Origin: an uncultured Rikenellaceae bacterium
Lineage (GTDB): Bacteria; Bacteroidota; Bacteroidia; Bacteroidales; Rikenellaceae
Assembly (NCBI GenBank): GCA_944326945.1
Contig: CALVFY010000002.1
Coordinates: forward strand, 85,274 to 149,273
Direction: 5' to 3'
DNA length: 64,000 bases
The translations under genes were made by a program, and so were the position numbers. Below are positions 36,331 through 45,620 of this stretch, one piece after another (positions within the stretch are counted from its first letter, which is position 1; every line of letters starts with the position of its first letter). Below the pieces are notes generated by a model that worked only from the letters and a program-made list of their open reading frames with translations, was not told the origin of the DNA and did no database searches.

Positions 36331-37716
36331 TTATTTAATCTTTCTGAACATTCTGCTCCACCGTATCTTCGAGGGAAAACTCTTGTCTTTGTCCAGCGAA
36401 AGCCATACGAACGAAGCCTTGCCTACAATATGGTCTTCGGGAACAAATCCCCAGAATCGCGAGTCGGCTGAATTGTGCCGATTATCTCCCATCATGAAGT
36501 AATAATCCATCTTGAAGGTATAGCTGTCGGCCGGTTGATCGTTGATATAGATCACTCCCTCTTTCACTTCCAGTTTATTTCTTTCGTAAGTTTCGATGAT
36601 TGTACGGTAGAAAGGCAGTGTCGAGGCATCGAGTTTTGCCGTGGTGCCTTTGCGTGGTATCCATAACGGCCCGAAATTGTCTTCGTTCCAGCGATAGAGG
36701 GTATCATGCGGGAAGATTGAAGGATTGGCCCCTTGGGCAACGTATTGTTGTACATCGACCACATTGCGCATTTTCTTGATCCGTTCCAGATTCTCGGCTG
36801 TCAAAGGAATCGTATATGTCTGATTGTATTGATTGTACATGATGTCGTCGACAGCCACGCCCATCTCCTCGAAAGTGGTCTTGTTGATTGGAGTGCCGTT
36901 GGTCTGGATGAAATACATATATTGCATTTTGGGAATATTGGTCAGTGGTTTGCCGTTGACGGTCAGATGCGATTCCTCGATGCGGATTGTGTCGCCGGGA
37001 ATTCCCACGCAGCGTTTGATATAATTTTCGCGTTTGTCGACCGGACGGGCAATGACGGTGAAATCTTTATTCAACATCTCCCTACCCTCTTTGTCTCCGT
37101 AGGTGGCTTGGTATTCGCGCAACACGTCGTAATAGGTAGCGGCCTGATTTTCCAACAACACCGTATCTCCGGCCGGAAAATTAAATACCACCACATCGCC
37201 TCTTTTCACATTTCCGAAGCCTTTCAATCGATGATACGGCCACTGGATCAGCGTTGAAAATGATTTTTTTGTTTGAGAGAAGGGCATCGTGTGGTGGACG
37301 AACGGGAATGACAGCGGCGTATTGGGAACTTTAGGCCCATAGGCTACTTTGCTGACACAGAGATAGTCTCCTACCAGCAATGTCTTTTCCATAGACGAGG
37401 TGGGGATCACATACATTTCAAAGAAAAAGATGCGGATCAGCGTGGCTACCACCGTGGCGAAGATAATGGCCTCTACCCACTCCATTGATTTTTTGTATGT
37501 ACGGCTTTGGGCCTTCTTTGCCTTGTGTTTGCTCCACACCAGCCGATACATGATCTTCGATATATAGATGTCGTAGATGATCGGCAGGCCGAGCAGCAGC
37601 CAAAGGTTCCCGGTCCACACGACGAACCATAATATATAAAGCAGGGAAACCACGCTGAATTTGACCCAGCGGTTTCCCCAACATTTTTTCACTCCGTTCC
37701 AGAAATCTTTCATCAT
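36331..37716 (-). CDS. lepB: Signal peptidase I (long Bacteroidota form)
   Basis: Removes signal peptides at the outer face of the inner membrane. 461 residues, longer than the enterobacterial enzyme because of an insertion between the catalytic boxes. Two N-terminal helices lie at about 18-50 and 82-100. The nucleophile is Ser108 in PTSSMEKTLL, the Lys lies in YIKRCVGIPGD, and MMGDNRHNSADSRFWG completes the set. The start ATG overlaps the dapB stop (ATGATGA), indicating translational coupling. Confidence 0.95.
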   Translation of the reverse strand: MMKDFWNGVKKCWGNRWVKFSVVSLLYILWFVVWTGNLWLLLGLPIIYDIYISKIMYRLVWSKHKAKKAQSRTYKKSMEWVEAIIFATVVATLIRIFFFEMYVIPTSSMEKTLLVGDYLCVSKVAYGPKVPNTPLSFPFVHHTMPFSQTKKSFSTLIQWPYHRLKGFGNVKRGDVVVFNFPAGDTVLLENQAATYYDVLREYQATYGDKEGREMLNKDFTVIARPVDKRENYIKRCVGIPGDTIRIEESHLTVNGKPLTNIPKMQYMYFIQTNGTPINKTTFEEMGVAVDDIMYNQYNQTYTIPLTAENLERIKKMRNVVDVQQYVAQGANPSIFPHDTLYRWNEDNFGPLWIPRKGTTAKLDASTLPFYRTIIETYERNKLEVKEGVIYINDQPADSYTFKMDYYFMMGDNRHNSADSRFWGFVPEDHIVGKASFVWLSLDKDKSFPSKIRWSRMFRKIK

Positions 37717-38429
37717 AATTCCAATAAATCTTTCATTGAGAATACTCCCCTTTTATTTTGGATGAATTCGGCTGCAAGAACGGCTCCCAGGGCAAATCCC
37801 CGACGGCTTTTGGCATTGTGCGACAGGGTGATTACGTCGGCTTCCGATTCGTAGGTGACGGTGTGAATGCCCGGAACCACACTCCGTCGGATGGCCTGTA
37901 CTTCGAGCTCTGCTGGATTGGTGGTCATGCCGTTTACCCATCTCTTTTTACGGTCCAGGTTCGAGACGATCCCGTCGGCCAGTGTGATGGCTGTTCCGCT
38001 CGGAGCATCCTTTTTCTGGGTGTGATGTACCTCCTCCAGCGTTACGTCGTATTCCGGAAAACGGTTCATCATTCGGGCGAGCATTTCATTCAGACGGAAC
38101 GTAAGATTGACCCCGATGCTGTAATTCGAGGCGTAGAAAAATGTACCCTTTTTTGATTCGCACAATTGTTTTACTTCGTCATACCGATCGAGCCATGCCG
38201 TTGTGCCGCACACGACTGGCGTATTGTACTCCAGGCATTTCACGATATTGGAATAGGCGGTTTGTGGAGTTGAGAATTCGATGGCCACATCCACCTCTTT
38301 CAAATGAGCGGCGTCGAGATCTGCCGTATTGTCCTGATCGATGATCAAGGTCACCTTATGGCCTCGTTCGATCAGAATTTTTTCGATCTCTTTGCCCATT
38401 TTGCCGTATCCTATGATAGCTGCATTCAT
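37713..38429 (-). CDS. dapB: 4-hydroxy-tetrahydrodipicolinate reductase
   Basis: NAD(P)H-dependent step of lysine and diaminopimelate synthesis. 238 residues. The dinucleotide motif GYGKMGKEI, catalytic His/Lys segment EVHHTQKKDAPSGTA and CGTTAW are intact. First gene of the dapB-lepB-yigZ-pyrB-pyrI operon. Confidence 0.96.
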   Translation of the reverse strand: MNAAIIGYGKMGKEIEKILIERGHKVTLIIDQDNTADLDAAHLKEVDVAIEFSTPQTAYSNIVKCLEYNTPVVCGTTAWLDRYDEVKQLCESKKGTFFYASNYSIGVNLTFRLNEMLARMMNRFPEYDVTLEEVHHTQKKDAPSGTAITLADGIVSNLDRKKRWVNGMTTNPAELEVQAIRRSVVPGIHTVTYESEADVITLSHNAKSRRGFALGAVLAAEFIQNKRGVFSMKDLLEL

Positions 38430-38451
38430 CTGTTTTCACTCTATTTAACGG

Positions 38452-38459
38452 CAAATATA
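38452..38459 (-). promoter_or_regulatory. Promoter -7 element of the dapB operon
   Basis: On the minus strand TATATTTG, 22 bases upstream of the dapB start. Confidence 0.5.
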
Positions 38460-38520
38460 GTGCTTTGCCCGCTCTTTTTAAAGAATTATGCGGTAAATTA
38501 CTTTTTTTAAATAATTTTAA

Positions 38521-38528
38521 TATTTTTG
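38521..38528 (+). promoter_or_regulatory. Promoter -7 element of truA-galK
   Basis: TATTTTTG, 25 bases before the truA start codon; no -33 match. Confidence 0.45.
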
Positions 38529-38553
38529 TGGTATGTGAAACCTGAAACTTTTT

Positions 38554-39312
38554 ATGCGTTATTTTCTGGAACTCTCCTATAAAGGTACTTCTTACAATGG
38601 ATGGCAGCGTCAGCCCGACGCTCCTTCGGTGCAACAGACTATTGAAATGGCACTGTCTACTCTGTTGCGAAGTGCAGTAGAGATTGTGGGGGCCGGCCGG
38701 ACCGATACGGGGGTACATGCGGCTTATTATGTGGCACATTTCGATACGGAGAGGGAGATAGCCGACGGAAAGAAGTTTTCCTATCACTTGAATGCTCTGT
38801 TGCCGCCGGATATTGCCGTGCGGAATGTGAAGCGTGTTCCGGATCAGGCTCATGCGCGGTTCGATGCTCGGGAACGGGAATATACCTATCATATTTTGCC
38901 CTACAAGGAGCCGTTTCGTACGGAGACAACGTGGCAATATTACGTGCCGTTGGACATGGAGCGGATGAATGAGGCCGCGGCATTATTGATGCGGTATGAT
39001 GATTTCACTACGTTTAGCAAATTGCACTCGAATAATCGGACGTCGATTTGTAAAATATATGCTGCCGAATGGCGTCGGAGCGGCGATGAGCTTCTTTTTA
39101 CGGTTCGGGCCGATCGCTTCCTGCGTAATATGGTCCGTTCGATTGTGGGAACGTTGGTCGATGTGGGACGAGGCAAAATGAGCGTAGAGGCGTTCAGGGG
39201 GGCGATTGAAAGTCTCGATCGTTCGCGGGCTTCGAGTTCTGCTCCGGCACAGGGACTTTTTCTTTCGGATATACGCTATCCGGAAGAGGTGTTCCGCAAG
39301 ACATGGAAATGA
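38554..39312 (+). CDS. truA: tRNA pseudouridine synthase A
   Basis: Forms pseudouridine at positions 38-40 of tRNA anticodon arms. 252 residues. The catalytic Asp is in GAGRTDTGVHA; YHLNALLPPDIAV, FDARERxYTY-type and ADRFLRNMVRSIVG segments fit the family. galK starts 21 bp downstream. Confidence 0.96.
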   Translation: MRYFLELSYKGTSYNGWQRQPDAPSVQQTIEMALSTLLRSAVEIVGAGRTDTGVHAAYYVAHFDTEREIADGKKFSYHLNALLPPDIAVRNVKRVPDQAHARFDAREREYTYHILPYKEPFRTETTWQYYVPLDMERMNEAAALLMRYDDFTTFSKLHSNNRTSICKIYAAEWRRSGDELLFTVRADRFLRNMVRSIVGTLVDVGRGKMSVEAFRGAIESLDRSRASSSAPAQGLFLSDIRYPEEVFRKTWK

Positions 39313-39333
39313 TACTAACCAAACATAAATGTA

Positions 39334-40488
39334 ATGAACAATATGATTTCAATCATTCAGGAAGAATTTAAGAAACGGTTCGGCGAAGGAGCTACCTGTT
39401 ATGCCTCTCCGGGTCGGGTGAATCTGATCGGCGATCATACGGACTATAATTTGGGTTTTGTGTTGCCGGGGGCGATCGACAAGGCGATTTATGTAGCAAT
39501 TCGGCCGACGGAGGGTCCGGTTAGCCGACTCTATTCGGTGGATTACAAAGAGTTGCTCGAGATTGATATGAACGGAGCGTTGCCGGATAAGCTCTGGGCG
39601 CGTTTTATATATGGTGTGGTGCAGGAGATGAAAAAGCGCGGGGCTACGGTCGGTGCTTTCGAATGCGTATTCGGAGGCGACGTGCCTTTGGGGGCCGGAC
39701 TCTCCTCCTCGGCGGCTTTGGAGAGTGTTTTCGGATATGCACTTAACGATCTGTTCGGACTTGGTTTTTCGCGGGCTGATCTGGCACGGATCGGGCAGAT
39801 GACCGAGCATAACTATGTGGGGGTCAAATGCGGTATTATGGATGAGTTTGCCTCGCTGTTCGGACAGAAAGGAAAAGTGATTCGACTGGATTGTCGGTCG
39901 TTGGAATATGAATTGGTGTCTTTTGAACCTGTGGGGTGCCGGGTGATGCTGATCGATTCGATGGTAAAACATTCGTTGGCTTCTTCGGAATATAATGTGA
40001 GAAGAGAGCAATGTGAAGCGGGGGTGGCTGTTGTGGCTAAGCATGTGCAGGGAGTGGAAAGTCTGCGAGATGTGACGATGGATATGCTGGATACGTATAA
40101 AAGCGAGATGGAGCCGATCGTGTATCGTCGGTGTGCTTATGTTATTCACGAGAACCAGCGGCTGTTGGAGGGGTGTGAATTTCTGAAGAAGGGAGATTAT
40201 AAGGCCTTCGGTCAGAAGATGTTCGGTTCTCACGAAGGACTTAGCCGGGAGTATGAGGTGAGCTGTGAGGAACTTGATTTTATTGAGGAGATTGCCCGGG
40301 AAACGCCGGGAATGCTCGGTGCGCGGATGATGGGAGGCGGATTTGGCGGTTGTGTGATCCATCTGGTCGAGGAGAAGGTTCACGATGCCTATCTGGAGGA
40401 GGTGAAATCTCGTTTTCAAGCCCGTTTCGGGCAGACTCCGCGTGTGATCGATGTGGTGATTGGCGACGGTGCTCGAAAATTGATATAG
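39334..40488 (+). CDS. galK: Galactokinase
   Basis: GHMP kinase that phosphorylates galactose in the Leloir pathway. 384 residues. Galactose-binding PGRVNLIGDHTDYNLG, ATP loop PLGAGLSSSAALE and C-terminal MMGGGFGGCVI are complete. No other galactose genes are nearby. An in-frame second Met (fourth codon) is an alternative start. Confidence 0.96.
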   Translation: MNNMISIIQEEFKKRFGEGATCYASPGRVNLIGDHTDYNLGFVLPGAIDKAIYVAIRPTEGPVSRLYSVDYKELLEIDMNGALPDKLWARFIYGVVQEMKKRGATVGAFECVFGGDVPLGAGLSSSAALESVFGYALNDLFGLGFSRADLARIGQMTEHNYVGVKCGIMDEFASLFGQKGKVIRLDCRSLEYELVSFEPVGCRVMLIDSMVKHSLASSEYNVRREQCEAGVAVVAKHVQGVESLRDVTMDMLDTYKSEMEPIVYRRCAYVIHENQRLLEGCEFLKKGDYKAFGQKMFGSHEGLSREYEVSCEELDFIEEIARETPGMLGARMMGGGFGGCVIHLVEEKVHDAYLEEVKSRFQARFGQTPRVIDVVIGDGARKLI

Positions 40489-40510
40489 TTCAGAATATGA
40501 GAAATCGAAA

Positions 40511-40543
40511 GAAATCGCCCGAAACAATTCGGGCGATTTCTTT
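40511..40543. terminator. Terminator after galK
   Basis: The 13-bp perfect stem pairs GAAATCGCCCGAA (40511-40523) with TTCGGGCGATTTC (40528-40540) and has a 4-base loop. Between converging genes; may act in both directions. Confidence 0.85.
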
Positions 40544-40554
40544 GTAGAAACGAA

Positions 40555-41619
40555 TTATTGATTTCGGAAATGAAAGGCCATGGATATGGTCGTTGCGGTC
40601 GGTTCTCCGTTCTCCAGCCCCGGCCTCCAGCGGGGACTCAATTTGATGACGCGACACACCTCTTGAGTCAGCAGTTTATGCGGACTCCGCAATGGAGTGA
40701 TTTCCCCTATCGAACCGTCTTTTTCCACGACAAAAGAGATGAGCACTGTCCCGGCAATATTCCGGGAGGCACAAGCTGTCGGATACTGAATACGATCCAT
40801 TACCCAAGTGCGGAATGTTTCGACATCCCCCTTTTTGAAGGAAGGAGGTGTTTGGGCATAAGGATGTAGTGTGTATTTTTTCTTATCGGGACGGAACACT
40901 CCTTTTAGACGTACTGTGTAGTCGTGGCTCTTTTGATTGATCAATGCCGGCGACCAGGCCGGAGAGTGCTCGATGGTTTGTTTCAATTCGGCAGCTAAGA
41001 TCGGATTGTTGCATTCGGATACCTTCACGTCGGCTATGGAACCGTTTTCACGTACGACGAAAAAGATCTGACAGGGATAACTATTTTTGTCTTTCTCCGG
41101 TCGAATGGGCCGGATGTGTTGATTGATCCACTGGATGAAATGGGGAATGGATTGGTCGGCTAAGGAAAGTGTCGTTTGCGTATCGGATTGAAATAGCGGT
41201 TCGGCCAAAGTCGTGACAACAGTCATGTTTTGACGTTGTTGCGGGTCGAGTTTTTCTGTCAGATCGAAGGTGAATTTTTCGGAACTTGTCGTAGGGCTTC
41301 CATTTTTTGTGGCCGGAGACCAAACCGGAGCACTCTTAATGGTATTTAATAAAGCATCCCGGATGGCTGTGTGAGGAAATTGTACTGCTCGGAGATTTTC
41401 GATCTTTCCCTGAGGGGAGATCCGTAAGGAAATGACAGTGGGACCGGTCATTCGATCGGCCAATGCTTCGGCCGGAAATTCGGTATGGGTCAATACCCAT
41501 TGGACAAAATCGCCTTCAGGGAAAGAGGGGCGGTTGTTCGAGGTCGATCTGTTTTCGGCTCTAAGTCCTGTGAAAATGAAAATTGTGCTTAAAAGAAGTA
41601 GACCGAACTGTTTTTTCAT
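40555..41619 (-). CDS. Secreted protein with three tandem TonB C-terminal-like domains
   Basis: 354 residues with a cleavable signal peptide (likely cut after GLRA, about residue 21). It then has three repeats of a TonB_C-like unit (about 30-115, 145-240, 260-352). Each ends in a similar strand: APVWSPATKNGSP, SPAWSPALIN and SPRWRPGLENGEP. There is no retained membrane anchor and no Pro-rich spanner, so it is not a classical TonB energy transducer. It is probably a periplasmic protein that may contact TonB boxes of outer membrane receptors; that is inference. Not in an operon. Confidence 0.82.
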   Translation of the reverse strand: MKKQFGLLLLSTIFIFTGLRAENRSTSNNRPSFPEGDFVQWVLTHTEFPAEALADRMTGPTVISLRISPQGKIENLRAVQFPHTAIRDALLNTIKSAPVWSPATKNGSPTTSSEKFTFDLTEKLDPQQRQNMTVVTTLAEPLFQSDTQTTLSLADQSIPHFIQWINQHIRPIRPEKDKNSYPCQIFFVVRENGSIADVKVSECNNPILAAELKQTIEHSPAWSPALINQKSHDYTVRLKGVFRPDKKKYTLHPYAQTPPSFKKGDVETFRTWVMDRIQYPTACASRNIAGTVLISFVVEKDGSIGEITPLRSPHKLLTQEVCRVIKLSPRWRPGLENGEPTATTISMAFHFRNQ

Positions 41620-41623
41620 GGCA

Positions 41624-41669
41624 AAGAGGTTGATATTTCTCTCGAAATTAAGAAAAATATCAACCTCTT
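41624..41669 (-). terminator. Probable terminator of the C69 peptidase-lpdA operon
   Basis: 15-bp perfect inverted repeat (41624-41638 and 41655-41669; core GAGGTTGATATTT) in the short lpdA/TonB_C-protein spacer. The T-run after it on the minus strand is weak. Confidence 0.5.
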
Positions 41670-41690
41670 CAAAATTTTCAGGCCAGGGAA

Positions 41691-43091
41691 TTAGATGTGA
41701 ATTGCTTCGTTGTGAGCTGCTTCAGCTGCTTCCAAGACAGCTTCGCTCATGGTCGGATGCGGATGAATGGTCTGTATCAGATCATGGGCTGTGACTCCCA
41801 ACGCACGTACCAGAGTGGGTTCAGCGATCATTTCCGTTACGTTATGCCCGACCAGATGGGCCCCCAGCAGACGGTCGGTCTCTTCTTCGAAGATCAGTTT
41901 GACGAATCCATCCCGTTCGCCGGCGGCTGTGGCCTTGCCTGAAGCCGTATAGGGGAACTTCCCGATCCGCAGGGTATAGCCTTGTTCTCGGGCCTGTTTC
42001 TCGGTCAATCCCACCGATGCTACTTCGGGGGTCGTATAGACACACGATGGAATAGTTGTCGGATCGATCGGTTGAGGATTCAGTCCGCAGATTTTCTCCA
42101 CACAGCGGATTGCCTCGGCCGAAGCCACATGGGCAAGCGCCGGGGTAGCTGTCAGATCGCCGATTGCATAGATTCCCGCTACGTTGGTGCAACCGAAGGC
42201 ATCTACCGGAATTTTATCCCGTTCTACCTCTACCCCCGCCTCTTCCAGACCCAGGTTCTCGATGTTGGTCTTGATCCCTACGGCACTGAGTACCATCTCC
42301 GCTTCCAGCGTTTCGGTGCCTTTTTTGCCCTCGATATCGATGAGGCATTTCCCGTTACCCTGGTCGATACGGACTGCTTTGACAGTCGTATTGGTCAGTA
42401 CGCTTGCCCGCATCTTGCGGAAGGATCGTTCCATCTGTTTGGAAACCTCTTCGTCCTCCAGAGGCATCAGATTGGGAAGATATTCGATGATGGTAACCCT
42501 GCTGCCGAGAGTGGCGTATAGTGAGGCAAATTCGCTTCCGATAGCACCGGAACCGACCACCACAATACTTTCGGGAATGTGGTTGAGCAGTAATGCCTGT
42601 CGGGAATTGATAATCCGTTTGCCGTCTACGGGCATGAAAGGCATCTCTCGAGGACGGGCTCCTGTTGCCAGAATAATATGATCGGCTTCCAGTTCGGAGG
42701 TTGATCCGTCGGCATTGAGTGTGACCTTTACCTTCCTATTGCCAGCCAGACGTCCCTCGCCGGCGATCACTTCTATCTTATGTTTATTCAGCAGAAAAGC
42801 CACTCCGCGGCTCATGGTCTCGGCAACGCTACGGCTGCGAGCCACCATTTTGGCCAAGTCCGGCTTGGGCATTCCTTCGATTTCCACGCCGAAGGAAGCT
42901 GCATTACGAATATCTGCAAATACTTGTGCACTACGCAATAGTGCTTTTGTCGGAATACAACCCCAGTTCAGGCATACTCCGCCCAATTCGGCCTTCTCGA
43001 CGATGGCTACCTTTTTACCCAGTTGGGCGGCCCGAATGGCGGCTACATAGCCTCCTGGACCACTGCCGATAACGATGATGTCGTATCTCAT
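41691..43091 (-). CDS. lpdA: Dihydrolipoyl dehydrogenase
   Basis: E3 flavoprotein that reoxidises lipoyl groups of 2-oxoacid dehydrogenase or glycine cleavage complexes. 466 residues. FAD motif VIGSGPGGYVAAI, redox disulfide GGVCLNWGCIPT, NAD motif VVGSGAIGSEFASL and C-terminal catalytic His in IHPHPTMSE are intact. Six bases after the C69 peptidase gene. No E1 or E2 genes are in the window. Confidence 0.96.
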   Translation of the reverse strand: MRYDIIVIGSGPGGYVAAIRAAQLGKKVAIVEKAELGGVCLNWGCIPTKALLRSAQVFADIRNAASFGVEIEGMPKPDLAKMVARSRSVAETMSRGVAFLLNKHKIEVIAGEGRLAGNRKVKVTLNADGSTSELEADHIILATGARPREMPFMPVDGKRIINSRQALLLNHIPESIVVVGSGAIGSEFASLYATLGSRVTIIEYLPNLMPLEDEEVSKQMERSFRKMRASVLTNTTVKAVRIDQGNGKCLIDIEGKKGTETLEAEMVLSAVGIKTNIENLGLEEAGVEVERDKIPVDAFGCTNVAGIYAIGDLTATPALAHVASAEAIRCVEKICGLNPQPIDPTTIPSCVYTTPEVASVGLTEKQAREQGYTLRIGKFPYTASGKATAAGERDGFVKLIFEEETDRLLGAHLVGHNVTEMIAEPTLVRALGVTAHDLIQTIHPHPTMSEAVLEAAEAAHNEAIHI

Positions 43092-43097
43092 AGTTTG

Positions 43098-44774
43098 TTA
43101 TTTTTCGATTTCGATCTCTTTCAGACGGTCACCCGTACTGCCTGCCACTGCTTTTTTCCACTCGTCGTTATAGCCGGGGAAGTCGGGCGATGCCGGAATA
43201 TTACGGCCATAACCGTTGTCCAGGAAACCTCCGTTTCGCTCTTTCTTGACATTGCCATCCATGTATTTGACCAGCAGATAACGGTCGAGTTCAACCCAAC
43301 GATCGAACATATCCTGTGCCGTTTTCAGCGAATAGTCGGTCAGCAGCTGGATTGCGGAGGTCGGATTTTTCTTATAGAGAGCCATGGCCTGAGTATCGAT
43401 TTCCTGAATTTTTTTGAGCTGGCCGTTTTCGCGTTCGTTTACCACTTTGAGAATATCGGCACTCATCATGTCATAGCGCAGGTAAGCGAAGTTGGTGACC
43501 CGATTGAAGAGCCAAAAAGCGGAGGTGGGTGAATATTCGGTCATGTGGCCATTACCCTCACGGAAACATTCCGGAATGGCCGTTACCGAGCAGTAGATCG
43601 GTGTCAGACACGAAGTCCCTGCATCGTCTACTCCGAACCAATAGACTCCTCCGATGGGATCGGGCAGATAGTTGCGGGCCTGGGCCACGAACCAAAAACC
43701 GGTTTGCTGAGTAGCCGTAGCCCGTTCGTTCAGGTATTTCACGCCGTTCACTTCGAAGCCCATGGGACGCCAGCGATATGGCAGGTTATGACCTCCGGCG
43801 CCGATGTCGTAGCGCATATCCATCGGGGTATCCTCATAGTGGTCGCGCATGAAATCCATCACCTGTTTCGGGGAGATGCGTTTCGAGGGTTTTACCCACA
43901 GAGGCATCCGGTTGTCGGGGTTTTTGCCCATTGCATAGTCCAGGTATTTGTCCATGCCCGGGGTAATGCGGCGGAACATGCTCCATACGCGAGACTCACA
44001 ACCGCGCAAGGCACTGAAATTGAGCGGAGCATAGGTGTCGCAGAAACTGAAATCTTCGTCACTGCCTTCGTAAAGTCCGGCTTGACGGGCAAACGAGATT
44101 ACATCGGGTGCATAGAGGCAGTTTTCCGGGTCATTTTTCGGAAACTGTGTGATACGTGCCTGGTTGGCGTGAGCACAAACATAGCCGTCGGGAATCCGCC
44201 GGGCCACCCATACGATACCTTTATTAATATTTTTACCGTTTTCGATCTTGCAACCTTTGCCGATCATTTCGAAAATCCATGCTTCGTTCGGGTCTGCGAT
44301 CGAAAGCGATTCTCCGCTGGAGGCATATCCATAGGTGTTGGCCAGATCTACAAGCACCTTGATGGCTTCACGGGCGGTTTTTGCCCGTTGAAGCGTAATA
44401 TAGATCAAAGAACCGTAGTCCATGATTCCTGTACTGTCTTCCAGTTCGGGCCGTCCTCCGTAGGTGGTTTCGCCAATGATGAGCTGATGTTCGTTCATAT
44501 TACCCACGGTCTGATAGGTGTGAGCTACCTGAGGAATTTCTCCCAAATAGCGGCCCGTGTCCCATTCGTAGATTTTCAGCATTTCGCCGGGTTTGTAATC
44601 CCGGGCGGGATGGTAGTATAACGCGCCGTAGAGTTGATGGGAGTCGGCAGCATAGGTAACCATGACAGAACTGTCGGTCGATGCTCCTCGCGTGATGATG
44701 AAATTGGTACATGCTTCAGTGTGCGAGAAGGTCACCGAGGCCAGAACGGTCGTGGCGATCAAGAGTTTTTTCAT
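43098..44774 (-). CDS. C69 family dipeptidase, secreted
   Basis: N-terminal-nucleophile dipeptidase of the PepD type. 558 residues with a signal peptide ending TEA; cleavage would expose Cys22 (EACTNFIITRGAS) as the catalytic nucleophile, the normal arrangement for extracytoplasmic members. GESLSIADPNEAWIFEMIG is a family signature. Likely periplasmic peptide degradation. Upstream of lpdA in a two-gene unit; the pairing has no obvious metabolic logic. Confidence 0.92.
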   Translation of the reverse strand: MKKLLIATTVLASVTFSHTEACTNFIITRGASTDSSVMVTYAADSHQLYGALYYHPARDYKPGEMLKIYEWDTGRYLGEIPQVAHTYQTVGNMNEHQLIIGETTYGGRPELEDSTGIMDYGSLIYITLQRAKTAREAIKVLVDLANTYGYASSGESLSIADPNEAWIFEMIGKGCKIENGKNINKGIVWVARRIPDGYVCAHANQARITQFPKNDPENCLYAPDVISFARQAGLYEGSDEDFSFCDTYAPLNFSALRGCESRVWSMFRRITPGMDKYLDYAMGKNPDNRMPLWVKPSKRISPKQVMDFMRDHYEDTPMDMRYDIGAGGHNLPYRWRPMGFEVNGVKYLNERATATQQTGFWFVAQARNYLPDPIGGVYWFGVDDAGTSCLTPIYCSVTAIPECFREGNGHMTEYSPTSAFWLFNRVTNFAYLRYDMMSADILKVVNERENGQLKKIQEIDTQAMALYKKNPTSAIQLLTDYSLKTAQDMFDRWVELDRYLLVKYMDGNVKKERNGGFLDNGYGRNIPASPDFPGYNDEWKKAVAGSTGDRLKEIEIEK

Positions 44775-44817
44775 CGGTTAAATAGGTTTATTTTCGGTTA
44801 AACTGTCTATAACTTAA

Positions 44818-44825
44818 CAAAAATA
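44818..44825 (-). promoter_or_regulatory. Promoter -7 element of the C69 peptidase gene
   Basis: On the minus strand TATTTTTG, 43 bases upstream of the start codon. A weaker plus-strand TATTTTTA (44839-44846) may serve the YggS gene. Confidence 0.45.
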
Positions 44826-44865
44826 GGAAAATAATGTCTATTTTTACCTGCATAAATTCAATAAA

Positions 44866-45555
44866 ATGTCTGTTCGTGAACAAATAGCTGATTTACAGAA
44901 AGAATTGCCTGAAGGAGTGAATTTGGTGGCGGTCTCCAAGATGCATCCGGCTTCGGATATCGAAGAGGCCTATGCTGCCGGGCAACGGGTTTTCGGGGAG
45001 AGTCGGCCCCAGGAGTTGTGTGCCAAATATGAAGCGTTGCCGAAAGATATCGAGTGGCACATGATCGGTCATTTACAGACCAATAAGGTGCGTAGTATTG
45101 TGCCTTTTGTGTCGATGATTCAATCGGTGGATTCGGCTCATTTATTGGCATACATAGATAAGGAGGCTGCGCGAATCGACCGGGTGGTGGATGTATTGCT
45201 GGAGATTTTTGTAGCGCAGGAGGAGACCAAACACGGGTGGGAAGAAGAAGAACTTCTGACCTATCTTCGTGAGGGATCGTGGAGGTCATTCGAGCATGTG
45301 AGATTTCGGGGGGTGATGGGAATTGCTTCTCTGACGGAGAATCAGATGCAAATTCGGAGTGAATTTGTGCGGTTGCGCTCTCTGTTCGATCGTTTGCGCG
45401 GAGAGTTTTTCGGTGTTGATTTCGATACGGTTTCCATGGGCATGACCTCCGATTGGAAATTGGCCGTAGAGTGTGGCAGCAACATGGTGAGGATCGGAAG
45501 TTTGATTTTTGGCGCTCGGAATTATGGAGCCTCTTCCCTACCCGATATGAAGTAG
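44866..45555 (+). CDS. YggS family PLP-binding protein (PLP homeostasis)
   Basis: 229 residues, alanine-racemase N-terminal fold, a cytoplasmic PLP carrier without known catalysis. The PLP Lys is in LVAVSKMHPA. WHMIGHLQTNKV, SMGMTSDW and VRIGSLIFGAR match the family. The usual FGEN segment reads FGES here, a minor change. Confidence 0.93.
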   Translation: MSVREQIADLQKELPEGVNLVAVSKMHPASDIEEAYAAGQRVFGESRPQELCAKYEALPKDIEWHMIGHLQTNKVRSIVPFVSMIQSVDSAHLLAYIDKEAARIDRVVDVLLEIFVAQEETKHGWEEEELLTYLREGSWRSFEHVRFRGVMGIASLTENQMQIRSEFVRLRSLFDRLRGEFFGVDFDTVSMGMTSDWKLAVECGSNMVRIGSLIFGARNYGASSLPDMK

Positions 45556-45570
45556 GTGTGCAAGATGTTT

Positions 45571-45601
45571 TTTGTATTTTGGAAAAATCATTGTATATTT
45601 A
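45571..45601 (+). promoter_or_regulatory. Promoter of the DHODH-like gene
   Basis: -33 TTTG at 45571-45574, 19 bp, -7-like TATATTTA at 45594-45601 (last base differs from consensus). Start codon 20 bases further. Confidence 0.5.
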
Positions 45602-45620
45602 TAAATAAGCAACCAATTTA

